Positions 49,647 through 58,244 of a stretch of 63,743 bases of DNA are shown here, in pieces. The position numbers and the translations under genes are program-made. Location: contig CALKLQ010000053.1 of the NCBI GenBank assembly GCA_937992055.1, positions 1 to 63,743 on the forward strand, read 5' to 3'. The notes under the pieces are model-generated. The model was not told the origin of the DNA. It searched no databases and worked only from the letters and a program-made list of their open reading frames with translations. Position 1 is the first letter of the stretch, and each line of letters starts with the position of its first letter. This DNA is from an uncultured Clostridia bacterium (GTDB lineage: Bacteria > Bacillota > Clostridia > Christensenellales > UBA1242).

Positions 49647-50678
49647 TTATTCAGCTTCAACAACATCTGTTTGCTTATTCTTCTGCTTTTTTTCTAGCTT
49701 TTCCTTCTTTTTTTCTTGTTTACTTTTTTTTGTTTGGATGTTTTTTGGCTTTGATTTAAATTTTTTAGAACTATTTTTTAAATATTTTATAAATTCATCT
49801 TCATCATCATTTTCAACAATTTTTACTACAGCATCCTCACTTCTTTTTTTAATAGGTGTAGAATCAAAAGGCAAAATCTCAACCTCATCTTTTAACCTAA
49901 CTTCCATTTGATTAAATGGAATTTCAATGTTTTCACGTTTAAATTCATTGAATACTTGTTCCATAAGTTCAAATTTTAAGTCCCAATAATTTTCTGTAGC
50001 ACACCAACAACCCGTTCTCAAAACAATCGAACTATCATCAAATCTCAAAAGTTGCACAACTGGATTTGGTTCAAGAAGTACCATATCATTATTTATCATC
50101 AAACTATACAAAAGATCTTTAGCTTTTGGAATGTCAGTCCCATAAGCAACCGGGAACTCAATCAAAAGTTTTCTAGTTTTGTGTTTGTTAAAATTAATGA
50201 TTTCACTTGCGACAACGGTTTGATTAGGTATTGAAACCTCTTTATTGTCGGTGGTTTGCAAAATGGTATGCATCATTTTAATTTCTTTAACGGTTCCTTC
50301 AACACTGCCAATAGACACATAGTCGCCCTCTTTAAAAGGCTTGGTGCTTATAATAACAACACCATTCGCAAGGTTACTTAAACTGCCCTGTAAAGCAAGA
50401 GATACTGCTAATCCTGCAGCAGAAACAATTGCAACAAATCCGGTCATAGGAATTCCAATATATTGGAAAATCACCATCAACAATAAAACCCATAACACTA
50501 CTTTCAAGCAGGTTCTTAAGAATTTGGAAGTTGCTCGTTCCATTTTAGTTTTTTCAAAGACTTTTCTTACAATTAAAAGAACTATTTTAATTAATAAAAA
50601 ACCAATTATAAAGATTGCAATAGCGATAAGAATTTTAACGCCATAGGTTTCAAAAAAATTAACAATTTTTTCCCACAT
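49647..50678 (-). CDS. Mechanosensitive channel MscS family
   Basis: 343 residues. Three membrane helices (ILIAIAIFIIGFLLIKIVLL; LKVVLWVLLLMVIFQYIGIP; VAIVSAAGLAVSLALQGSLS) with the pore helix near GLAVSLALQGSLSNLANGVV, then the beta domain GDYVSIGSVEGTVKEIKMMH and QTTDNKEVSIPNQTVVA. It releases solutes on hypo-osmotic shock. An unusual Lys/Gln-rich tail of about 55 residues ends in KKQKNKQTDVVEAE. Confidence 0.93.
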   Translation of the reverse strand: MWEKIVNFFETYGVKILIAIAIFIIGFLLIKIVLLIVRKVFEKTKMERATSKFLRTCLKVVLWVLLLMVIFQYIGIPMTGFVAIVSAAGLAVSLALQGSLSNLANGVVIISTKPFKEGDYVSIGSVEGTVKEIKMMHTILQTTDNKEVSIPNQTVVASEIINFNKHKTRKLLIEFPVAYGTDIPKAKDLLYSLMINNDMVLLEPNPVVQLLRFDDSSIVLRTGCWCATENYWDLKFELMEQVFNEFKRENIEIPFNQMEVRLKDEVEILPFDSTPIKKRSEDAVVKIVENDDEDEFIKYLKNSSKKFKSKPKNIQTKKSKQEKKKEKLEKKQKNKQTDVVEAE

Positions 50679-50918
50679 AATTTTGTCCTTTTATAACCAA
50701 TTAACGGTTTAATTTGTAATCAAAAATAAATATATCACAATTCTAAAAAAAAAACAATTTTTTAACATAAATTTTAATGTTTATTACAACAAGAAAATTA
50801 ATAAATAGAACCTTATTTTATTAGTCTTTGGTGTTTTTAAATAAAATCAATTAATTTTTAATTTAATGTCTTTATAAAATGCATTTAAAAGCATAAAAAA
50901 CAACTTTTTGCTATATAA

Positions 50919-50947
50919 AAAAGGAATAATTTAACATTATTCCTTTT
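50919..50947 (-). terminator. Terminator of ppdK
   Basis: AAAAGGAATAAT / ATTATTCCTTTT stem (50919-50930, 50936-50947), then a T-run on the minus strand. Confidence 0.8.
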
Positions 50948-50959
50948 AATAAAATCTAA

Positions 50960-53593
50960 TTAATTTCTAGGATATTTCAAGTTTGCTTGTGCTGCCGCAA
51001 GTCTAGCAATTGGAACTCTAAAAGGAGAACAAGAAACATAGGTCAATCCTGCCTTTTGGCAAAATTCTATAGAGGATGGATCTCCACCATGTTCACCACA
51101 TATTCCAAGTTTAATATCTTCTCTAGATTGCTTGCCTAACTTACATGCCATTTGAACTAGTTTGCCAACGCCGTTTTGGTCAAGTCTTGCAAATGGGTCA
51201 GATTCAAATATTTTCTTTTCATAGTAGTATGGCAGGAATTTTCCAGCGTCATCTCTTGAAAAGCCATAAGTCATTTGGGTAAGGTCATTTGTTCCAAAAG
51301 AGAAAAACTCAGCAGATTTTGCAATTTCATCAGCAAGAAGTGCCGCCCTAGGAATTTCAATCATGGTTCCCACTTTATAATGCATATTTGATCCTGCTTT
51401 TTTGATTATCTCATCAGCAGTTGAAGTAACAACTTGTTTAACATATTCAAATTCTTTAACTTCGCAAGTTAGTGGAATCATTATTTCAGGAACTATGTTC
51501 CATCCCATCTCCTTGTTAACCTCAAGTGCGGCTTCAATTACCGCTCTAGTTTGCATTACAGCAATTTCAGGGAAAGTTACTGCAAGTCTCAATCCTCTAT
51601 GTCCCATCATTGGGTTAAATTCATGTAGAGAATCAACTGTGGTTTTAAGCTTATCAAAACTAATATTCATCTCTTTTGCTAAAGTCGCAATCTCTTCATC
51701 TTGGTGAGGTAAAAATTCATGAAGAGGTGGATCCAAGAAACGAATTGTAACAGGGTTTCCATTCATAGCTTTATAAATGCCTATAAAGTCATTTTTTTGC
51801 ATTGGAAGAATTTTAGCAAGCGCTTTTTCCCTTTCCTCAACAGTTGAGGAAACAATCATCTCACGCACTGCCATAATTCTATCTGCTTCAAAGAACATAT
51901 GTTCTGTTCTGCAAAGACCAATGCCTTGCGCGCCAAAGTTATATGCCGTCTTTGCATCTTGAGGATTATCTGCATTAGTTCTAACCTGCATAACTCTGTA
52001 CTTATCTGCCCATGACATAATTGTTGCAAAGTCACCTGTTAAGCTTGCCGGCACGGTTTTTACTTGTTCTCCATAAACGTTACCGGTTGAACCGTCAATT
52101 GAAATGTAATCTCCTTCATCAAATCTTTTGCCATCTATTTCACAATAGTGCTTTTCTTCAACAACTTTTAAGTTAGCACAACCAGCAACACAGGCGGTTC
52201 CCATACCTCTTGCAACTACGGCAGCATGAGAGGTCATTCCACCTCTTGCGGTCAAAACACCTTCAGAAACGGCCATACCCTCAATATCTTCTGGAGAGGT
52301 TTCCAAACGAACTAGGACGGTTTTTTCCTTGTTTTCAGCAAATTGTTTTGCCTTTTCAGCGGTAAATGCAATTTTACCACAACCAGCACCAGGAGAAGCT
52401 GGAAGTCCGTTTGCAATCACTTTAGCTTCTTTTAAGGCTTGAGAATCAAATTGAGGGTGCAAAAGAGCATCTAATTGTTTTGGGTCGATCATAAGAACGG
52501 CTTGTTTTTCATCAATTTTGCCTTCATTTACAAGATCAACGGCAATTTTTAGTGCTGCAAGAGCGGTTCTTTTTCCGTTTCTTGTTTGAAGCATATACAG
52601 CTTGCCATTTTCTATTGTAAATTCCATGTCTTGCATGTCGTGATAATGCTCTTCCAATGTGTTTGCAATTTTAACAAATTGTGCGTAAATCTCAGGATTT
52701 TGTTCTTTCAGTGTTGAAATATGCTTTGGCGTTCTAATTCCCGCAACAACATCTTCACCTTGAGCATTCATCAAATACTCACCATAAAGTGCCTTTTCAC
52801 CAGTTGAAGGATTTCTAGTAAACGCAACCCCAGTTCCACTTGTTTCACCCATATTTCCAAAAACCATGCTTTGAATGTTAACCGCGGTTCCCCAACTGGA
52901 AGGAATATCATTCATTCTTCTATAGACAATTGCTCTTGGGTTATCCCATGAACGGAAAACCGCCTTAACCGCCTCAATTAGCTGTAGTTTTGCATCTTGA
53001 GGAAAATCTGTGTTTAATTGTTCTTTATAAAAAGCCTTAAACCTTACAATAAGTTCTTTCAAATCTTGGGCATCAAGTTCATTGTCTAGTTTAACACCTT
53101 TTCTTTCTTTTATTTCATCAATTATCTTTTCATATTTAGATTTTTCAAGCCCCATAACTACATCAGAAAACATTTGAATAAATCTTCTATAGCTATCATA
53201 GGCAAATCTTGGATTTGAAGTCAAATTAGCAAGGCCCTCAACAACCTCGTCATTGAGTCCCAAATTCAAAATTGTGTCCATCATTCCAGGCATAGATGCT
53301 CTTGCACCGGAACGAACTGAAACTAAAAGCGGATTTGTTTTGTCGCCAAATTTTTTCCCAGTGATTTCTTCCAATGTGGCAAGATTATCCATTATTTCTG
53401 TAATAATAGAGTCGCTAATCATTTTGCCATCTTCATAATATTTGTTACAAGCCTCGGTTGTAACTGTAAAGCCTTGAGGAACCGGAAGACCAATTCTTGT
53501 CATTTCTGCAAGATTAGCACCCTTACCACCAAGGAGTTCTCTCATTGAAGCTGATCCTTCACTAAAGAGATAAACATATTTATTTGTTGCCAT
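50960..53593 (-). CDS. ppdK: Pyruvate, phosphate dikinase
   Basis: 877 residues from ATG at 53593 (after AAAGGAG); an in-frame ATG at 53617 has no site. Interconverts pyruvate, ATP and Pi with PEP, AMP and PPi. Visible are the ATP-grasp N-terminus (LLGGKGANLAEMTRIGLPVP), the phospho-His domain GGMTSHAAVVARGMGTACVA, the TIM-barrel with FGTNDLTQMTYGFSRDDAGK and the catalytic Cys in GICGEHGGDP. Used in PEP/pyruvate metabolism of anaerobes. No regulatory protein (PDRP) gene is next to it. Confidence 0.97.
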   Translation of the reverse strand: MATNKYVYLFSEGSASMRELLGGKGANLAEMTRIGLPVPQGFTVTTEACNKYYEDGKMISDSIITEIMDNLATLEEITGKKFGDKTNPLLVSVRSGARASMPGMMDTILNLGLNDEVVEGLANLTSNPRFAYDSYRRFIQMFSDVVMGLEKSKYEKIIDEIKERKGVKLDNELDAQDLKELIVRFKAFYKEQLNTDFPQDAKLQLIEAVKAVFRSWDNPRAIVYRRMNDIPSSWGTAVNIQSMVFGNMGETSGTGVAFTRNPSTGEKALYGEYLMNAQGEDVVAGIRTPKHISTLKEQNPEIYAQFVKIANTLEEHYHDMQDMEFTIENGKLYMLQTRNGKRTALAALKIAVDLVNEGKIDEKQAVLMIDPKQLDALLHPQFDSQALKEAKVIANGLPASPGAGCGKIAFTAEKAKQFAENKEKTVLVRLETSPEDIEGMAVSEGVLTARGGMTSHAAVVARGMGTACVAGCANLKVVEEKHYCEIDGKRFDEGDYISIDGSTGNVYGEQVKTVPASLTGDFATIMSWADKYRVMQVRTNADNPQDAKTAYNFGAQGIGLCRTEHMFFEADRIMAVREMIVSSTVEEREKALAKILPMQKNDFIGIYKAMNGNPVTIRFLDPPLHEFLPHQDEEIATLAKEMNISFDKLKTTVDSLHEFNPMMGHRGLRLAVTFPEIAVMQTRAVIEAALEVNKEMGWNIVPEIMIPLTCEVKEFEYVKQVVTSTADEIIKKAGSNMHYKVGTMIEIPRAALLADEIAKSAEFFSFGTNDLTQMTYGFSRDDAGKFLPYYYEKKIFESDPFARLDQNGVGKLVQMACKLGKQSREDIKLGICGEHGGDPSSIEFCQKAGLTYVSCSPFRVPIARLAAAQANLKYPRN

Positions 53594-53615
53594 AATTTCT
53601 CCTTTACCGTCAATC

Positions 53616-53645
53616 ATTCTACAAAAAAAACACCACTTTTGGCAA
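53616..53645 (-). promoter_or_regulatory. Likely ppdK promoter
   Basis: TTGCCA (53640-53645), 18 bases, TAGAAT (53616-53621), on the minus strand upstream of the AAAGGAG site. Confidence 0.5.
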
Positions 53646-53759
53646 GCAAAAGAGGGCTTTTAAAAAAATATACTTAATATTAAAAAAACTTAACTAATTA
53701 TTAAACTTTTAAGAAATGTTGCCAGCTCAAATTTCAATGTTAGCAAGGTTTAAAAAAAA

Positions 53760-54455
53760 CTAATTTAAAAACCTTCTTTCAAAATTTCTATTAAGCAATT
53801 GCAACATGTCATGAACAACGCCTTTACTCAAACTCAATGTATTTAATCTGTCATATTCTGTTTCTGAAACAAATTTAAAAGCCTTGTTCATAGCATAGGA
53901 AATTTTTACACAATCGTCATCGTGACAAAATGAGCACAACACCTCACCGGTATTCAAACAAAGATAGCGCTCACCCATTAACTCCAAATTACAATTACTG
54001 CAACGTTCGGTGTGAAAGTTATAACCTTGATTAAAAAATAAAGCTAGCAAAAATTTGCAAATAGGCAAATTATTTTGGACGTTTGAATAAGCCAAAACTT
54101 TAAGAACTTTCAAAGTTTCAACAAAAAGTGCTGGATTTGGTTCGTTTTCCAAAACTATAATTTTTAGCATTTTTAAAATTTGAACGCCTTCATTAAATTT
54201 GTCGTAATCGGTTGTAATTTCATAAAACGAATCAATACATTCAACAGATGTAACAGTAAAATATCCATTTTTTTCAGCCAATAAAAATTCAGCAAAACAA
54301 AATATTTCTTTGGCAAACTTTTGTTTAGACTTTCCTTCCTTGACACTTCTCATCTTTGCCTTCAAAAGACCTTTTTCTAAAGAAAAAAGGGTGATTAAAG
54401 CATCTTTATCACCACTATCCTGCCTGTTAATTACAATTGCTTTTGTCTTTAGCAT
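53760..54455 (-). CDS. recO: DNA repair protein RecO
   Basis: RecFOR-pathway mediator that loads RecA at gaps. 231 residues: OB fold (KTKAIVINRQDSGDKDALIT, LFSLEKGLLKAKMRSVKEGK), and a C-terminal domain with zinc-like cysteines (CSNCNLELMGERYLCLNTGE, LCSFCHDD). A 6-bp gap from the YqzL-like gene matches the Bacillus order. Confidence 0.94.
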   Translation of the reverse strand: MLKTKAIVINRQDSGDKDALITLFSLEKGLLKAKMRSVKEGKSKQKFAKEIFCFAEFLLAEKNGYFTVTSVECIDSFYEITTDYDKFNEGVQILKMLKIIVLENEPNPALFVETLKVLKVLAYSNVQNNLPICKFLLALFFNQGYNFHTERCSNCNLELMGERYLCLNTGEVLCSFCHDDDCVKISYAMNKAFKFVSETEYDRLNTLSLSKGVVHDMLQLLNRNFERRFLN

Positions 54456-54461
54456 TTATTT

Positions 54462-54653
54462 TTAAAATTCACGTCCTTCATCTTTAAATATCTTATGATT
54501 CCCAGCTGAATAATCTTCCACATGCTCAAGTTCAGGATAATCTAAATTAATCATCAAGCTAAAATAGCCCAAAGGAGCTTTCAAATTGTGCTTAGAATAG
54601 TACTTTAAATTTTTCCAAATAAGTTCTTGCATTTCACACTTAAACCCGTCCAT
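54462..54653 (-). CDS. YqzL-like small protein
   Basis: 63 residues from ATG at 54653 (after AAGGAGG); a longer frame to 54716 exists. MDGFKCEMQELIWKNLKYYS, APLGYFSLMINLDYPELEHV. In Bacillus a small YqzL lies just upstream of recO and has a similar W...F...YL pattern; the position fits and the similarity is modest. Function unknown. Confidence 0.5.
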   Translation of the reverse strand: MDGFKCEMQELIWKNLKYYSKHNLKAPLGYFSLMINLDYPELEHVEDYSAGNHKIFKDEGREF

Positions 54654-54753
54654 AAAAGCCTCCTTTTGCCAATTAAGATTTGTTTGTATGTAGTTAGTAT
54701 ATAGTATTATATGCAAATTATCAAGAAAAATTTATGTTACTAATATTATTTTT

Positions 54754-55206
54754 TTATTCAATGTTAGTTTTAATTTTTTTAAGCATTTCAATTGCATCTT
54801 TATGGTTTGGGTAATAATTTTTTCTTATTTTTAAAATTTCAAAGCCAAATTTTTCATAAAGCTTGATTGCTGGCATGTTATCAATTTCCACCTCTAAAAA
54901 AATTTGAGCCAAGTTTTTTTGTTTTGCAATATCAACAGACTTTTTTATAAGCGCAGTGGCAATTCCCATTCTCTTAAACTCTTTTTTAGTAGCAATATTT
55001 AAAATTGTCATCTCTTCATCGTTAAAACTTAAATTTATAAAGCCTGCAACAATTTTGTTAATTAAAATAACAAAAGAAATTTTAAATTTGTTGTCCTCAA
55101 TCTCTTTAATAAAAAGATTTTTACTCCAAGAATTTTCTTTAAATTCTTCAACTGAAATCAAATAAACTTCATCAATATGTTTTTTAGCCATCTTTTCTAT
55201 TTGCAT
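54754..55206 (-). CDS. rimI: Ribosomal-protein S18 alanine N-acetyltransferase-like (RimI)
   Basis: 150 residues of GNAT fold: SWSKNLFIKEIEDNKFKISF, INLSFNDEEMTILNIATKKE, FKRMGIATALIKKSVDIAKQ (pyrophosphate loop), FLEVEIDNMPAIKLYEKFGF. The family acetylates S18 in Escherichia coli. Overlaps tsaB by 23 bases; the usual tsaE-tsaB-rimI order. Confidence 0.9.
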   Translation of the reverse strand: MQIEKMAKKHIDEVYLISVEEFKENSWSKNLFIKEIEDNKFKISFVILINKIVAGFINLSFNDEEMTILNIATKKEFKRMGIATALIKKSVDIAKQKNLAQIFLEVEIDNMPAIKLYEKFGFEILKIRKNYYPNHKDAIEMLKKIKTNIE

Positions 55207-55792
55207 TCAAATTCTCCTCAGCTTGAGAATTTCTTAAATATAATGGAGCAAGGTCCGCACTAACTTGTCCTTTTTCAATTTTTTCAAGAACAAGTTCTAA
55301 CATTTTTAATCCATCAAGCTCAACATAGTCATCAGCGACAATTAATCCCTCTTCCATTAAACCAACAATTTTTTTATTTAAATTTGAGATATCAAAACAT
55401 AAAAATGGTTCTTCACCACTATAAGACACATAATATTTTCCACTTAAGGCGTTCATTACAAAAGCCAAATTTTCATCACTATGATAACATTTTTCCATAA
55501 GTTCCAAAGTGGTAAAACCAACAGCTTTTAAATTTTTATTTGCAGTTAAAAAACCCTTCAAAATTGCTAAAGAAAGTCTTATACCAGTAAAAGAGCCAGG
55601 TCCTATAGAAACTCCAACATAATCTAGGTCTAAAACACTAAGTTTTTGGCTTTCAAGTAACTTTTCTATTTCAACAAGCAAACTTTCACTATGCTTAGAT
55701 TGAGTTTCCAATCTTTTAATTAAAGTTTGTTCTCCATTTAATAAAGCCAAATCAGCAACTTGAGTTGTTGTGTTAAAAACTAAAACCTTCAT
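55184..55792 (-). CDS. tsaB: tRNA threonylcarbamoyladenosine biosynthesis protein TsaB
   Basis: 202 residues, an inactive ASKHA-fold partner of TsaD in making t6A37 of tRNA: NTTTQVADLALLNGEQTLIK, LDLDYVGVSIGPGSFTGIRL, LKAVGFTTLELMEKCYHSDE. Overlaps tsaE by 4 bases. The gene for TsaD is not in the window. Confidence 0.92.
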   Translation of the reverse strand: MKVLVFNTTTQVADLALLNGEQTLIKRLETQSKHSESLLVEIEKLLESQKLSVLDLDYVGVSIGPGSFTGIRLSLAILKGFLTANKNLKAVGFTTLELMEKCYHSDENLAFVMNALSGKYYVSYSGEEPFLCFDISNLNKKIVGLMEEGLIVADDYVELDGLKMLELVLEKIEKGQVSADLAPLYLRNSQAEENLNANRKDG

Positions 55793-56223
55793 TTAACTTC
55801 CTCCACAATTATTTTACGTTCATTTTCTCCAAGTTTCATAAAAGAAATTTTCAAATATTCTTTAGGCAAAATCTCAATAGCATTTTCTGCCCATTCCACA
55901 AGTGTAATTCCGTCCAAGGAATCTTTAGAAAAATATCTTTCAAATCCCGCTTCAAATGCCTCTTCAGAATTTTCTAAACGATACATATCAAAGTGATAAA
56001 TTTTGACATCTTTACCTTCATACTCATTCAAAAGCGTAAAAGTTGGACTTGTCACATTCTCAGCAATTCCCAATGCATTGATAAAAAACCTTGCAAAGGT
56101 TGTTTTTCCCGCACCTAAATCTCCACAAAGCGAAATGACTTGTGGAGATTTTATTGTTCTAGCAAGTGTTTGAGCAACTGAATTTGTTTGGTCAACGCTT
56201 TTACAAATAATTTCTACCTTCAT
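55789..56223 (-). CDS. tsaE: tRNA threonylcarbamoyladenosine biosynthesis ATPase TsaE
   Basis: 144 residues from the ATG at 56223, after GGAGGTGG. Walker A GDLGAGKTTFARF, TSPTFTLLNEYEG, KIYHFDMYRLENSEEAFEAG, LVEWAENAIEILPKEYLKIS (Walker B). It drives the TsaBDE complex. It overlaps the nucleoside phosphorylase stop by one base, an unusual neighbour. Confidence 0.93.
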   Translation of the reverse strand: MKVEIICKSVDQTNSVAQTLARTIKSPQVISLCGDLGAGKTTFARFFINALGIAENVTSPTFTLLNEYEGKDVKIYHFDMYRLENSEEAFEAGFERYFSKDSLDGITLVEWAENAIEILPKEYLKISFMKLGENERKIIVEEVK

Positions 56224-57431
56224 TATTCCACCTCCAAACAAAAAAGCAATCTTTCTCCAAGTTCAAAAACTTCGGTTTCATTTTCAAAAAACACTTCAAA
56301 AATAGGTTCATTAAACTCCACCATATCACCAAGTCGTTTCAAAATTTTAAAACCAAGATAACCACTAACTTTTTTCATTTCATGATCCAAATTTCCTAAG
56401 CGTTCACAATCTATTTTAGTTAAAGTTCCCTCGTTTTTAGAAAAAACAACATCATGCCAGGGCTTTATGTCTAAAGAAAAAAGAGTAACACTTCCACCCT
56501 GCATTGAAACAATTTGTTTCAGTTTTTCCAAAACCTTTCCCTCTTTAACAAGATTAAAACATTGTTTTTTAAATTGTCGATCACCACGCCTTTTGGCTAT
56601 TTTAGACACAATGTCAATGCTATGTTTTAAAAGTGGAGACTTTTCTGCATTCTTTAAGGTTTGGATAACTTCATATACTTCCATAAAATCGCCAACACAC
56701 TTTCCTAAAGGTTGATTCATTTCACCATAGACAATAGCAACATTTTTGCCATAACATTCACCAAGAAATTTCATAAGCCTACCAAGCTTTCTTGCTTCCT
56801 GCTTTGTTTTCAAAAGTGCACCATTGCCAAATTTAACATCTAAAACAATATTTTGAGCACCGCATGCAATTTTTTTAGACATAATAGAGGTGGCAATAAG
56901 TGGAATATTCATAACCGCATCTATTTCATTCCTAAGAGAATAAATTTTTTTATCTGCAAGAGCAAGTTCATCGCTTTGAGTAATAAAGCATCCACCACAA
57001 TTTTTAGTTATTTCAATTGCTTGAGAAAGACTCAAATCATTTTTTAAACCTTTAAAAATTTTTATTTTATCAGCCGTGCCACCAGTATGAGCTAAAGCCC
57101 CACCGCTCATTTTTAAACAACTATAACCAAGCAGAGCAAACAAGGGAACCACTATCAAGGTGGTTGAATCACTTATCCCACCGGTCGAATGTTTATCAAC
57201 TGTATTTTCAAGACAGGCAAGGTCTAAATTCTTACTTTGAGCAATCATAGCATCACATAAATAATAAGTTTCTTTTTTACAAAGTGAATTTTTGTAAATA
57301 GCAACTAAAAAGCGTCCCATATCTTGTTTTGTTATATTCCCACTCACAAAACCATCTATCATAAATTTAATTTGTTCGTAACTAAGTTTTTTACCCTGTT
57401 CTTTTAAAGAAATAATATGATTAAAATCCAT
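56223..57431 (-). CDS. Pyrimidine-nucleoside/thymidine phosphorylase
   Basis: 402 residues. Phosphorolysis of (deoxy)uridine or thymidine to base and sugar-1-phosphate. Motifs: NTVDKHSTGGISDSTTLIVV, LKMSGGALAHTGGTADKIKI, KKIYSLRNEIDAVMNIPLIA, TSIMSKKIACGAQNIVLDVK. The pyrimidine-binding Arg (SLR), Ser and Lys (ATSIMSKK) are kept, but the glycine-rich loop reads SGGALAHTGGT where the family has SGRGLGHTGGT, and GVGDK is GISDS. It is also shorter than the usual 430-440. The C-terminal domain is compact. It lies in the tsaE operon. Confidence 0.85.
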   Translation of the reverse strand: MDFNHIISLKEQGKKLSYEQIKFMIDGFVSGNITKQDMGRFLVAIYKNSLCKKETYYLCDAMIAQSKNLDLACLENTVDKHSTGGISDSTTLIVVPLFALLGYSCLKMSGGALAHTGGTADKIKIFKGLKNDLSLSQAIEITKNCGGCFITQSDELALADKKIYSLRNEIDAVMNIPLIATSIMSKKIACGAQNIVLDVKFGNGALLKTKQEARKLGRLMKFLGECYGKNVAIVYGEMNQPLGKCVGDFMEVYEVIQTLKNAEKSPLLKHSIDIVSKIAKRRGDRQFKKQCFNLVKEGKVLEKLKQIVSMQGGSVTLFSLDIKPWHDVVFSKNEGTLTKIDCERLGNLDHEMKKVSGYLGFKILKRLGDMVEFNEPIFEVFFENETEVFELGERLLFCLEVE

Positions 57432-57822
57432 ATTAAAAATGATATCACAGTAAAAAAATTAAGTCAAAGAATAACATAAATAATCTTCAATTTTGCCCTT
57501 AAGTATAGTGTTCTTAAAAAGAACTTAAATAAAATTAATTAATTCAAGTAAATGAAATATTTAATAATTTTTACTTTTACAAAATATTTTTATATTTAAT
57601 AAATAATGAAAAATATTAAATTAAAATAATAATATTATTAAAAGTATAAATTTAAAAAAATATTATAAATAAATTTACCTGAAATTTTATTTGAAAGCGC
57701 CTTTAGAAATTCAAGCAAAATGATATTTTTTTAAACTTTGATGCCTTGCCTAGAAATTTATTGTTTAAACTAACTTGATTTACGAGTAAAACGAGCAAAG
57801 ATCATAACATGGTTTTTATTAA

Positions 57823-57850
57823 ACCATATTTAATTTTTTAGCATAAAATG
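57823..57850 (+). promoter_or_regulatory. Promoter-like block shared with 12693-12719
   Basis: AC (57823), then CATATTTAATTTTTTAG and CATAAAATG (57842-57850) followed by AAAT. The 16-base segment ATATTTAA...TAG, CATA, and ATGAAAT are conserved with the block before the other Cys-rich gene. Confidence 0.4.
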
Positions 57851-57855
57851 AAATG

Positions 57856-57867
57856 ACCGCATGCGGT
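57856..57867. repeat. Perfect GC-rich palindrome ACCGCATGCGGT
   Basis: Twelve-base perfect palindrome in an otherwise AT-rich leader, 14 bases before the AAGGAG of the Cys-rich gene. Could be an operator or a leader hairpin. Confidence 0.6.
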
Positions 57868-57893
57868 TAAACTAAAGAAAAAGGAGAAAAAAA

Positions 57894-58190
57894 ATGTGTA
57901 CTTACGAATTTTACAATCCATTTCAAAGAAATTGTAATTGTGGGCAAAACCATCAACCTTGCAGCCCGCCTTGCCAAAACCCATGTTGCGGACAATGGCA
58001 ACAATGCAACCCATGTCAAAAACCACCCTGTCAACCTTGTTTTGAACCTTTCCCACCACAACCACCAATTTGCCCACCAAATTTAATTCCAACACCGCCA
58101 CAGCCACCATTTCATCCTATAAATAACAGATGTTGCAATGAACTAATTTGGCTTTTAATTGGAATAAAATTAGCTAAAAATTGTATGTAA
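57894..58190 (+). CDS. Cys/Pro-rich small protein
   Basis: 98 residues, ATG after AAGGAG. MCTYEFYNPFQRNCNCGQNH, then many C-x-P repeats (CSPPCQNPCCGQWQQCNPCQ, KPPCQPCFEPFPPQPPICPP), and a C-terminal segment RCCNELIWLLIGIKLAKNCM that is hydrophobic. About eighteen cysteines. Unrecognised family; the composition suits a cross-linked coat or surface protein, and its promoter is similar to that of the Cys-rich gene at 12829. Monocistronic. Confidence 0.7.
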   Translation: MCTYEFYNPFQRNCNCGQNHQPCSPPCQNPCCGQWQQCNPCQKPPCQPCFEPFPPQPPICPPNLIPTPPQPPFHPINNRCCNELIWLLIGIKLAKNCM

Positions 58191-58195
58191 AATAT

Positions 58196-58224
58196 AAAAG
58201 CAGTAATTAAATTTACTGCTTTTT
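58196..58224. terminator. Bidirectional terminator
   Basis: AAAAGCAGTAA / TTACTGCTTTT stem (58196-58206 and 58213-58223) between convergent genes. Confidence 0.8.
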
Positions 58225-58244
58225 ACGTATTTAAAATTTTTAAC

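Larger units (their letters stand above)
57432..57893. other. AT-rich region before the second Cys-rich gene
   Basis: 462 bp. Contains a hairpin ATGGTTT / AAACCAT (about 57809-57827), a promoter-like block (57823-57850) shared with 12693-12719, a 12-bp perfect palindrome (57856-57867) and a degenerate block like 40003-40115. No other ORF. Confidence 0.5.
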
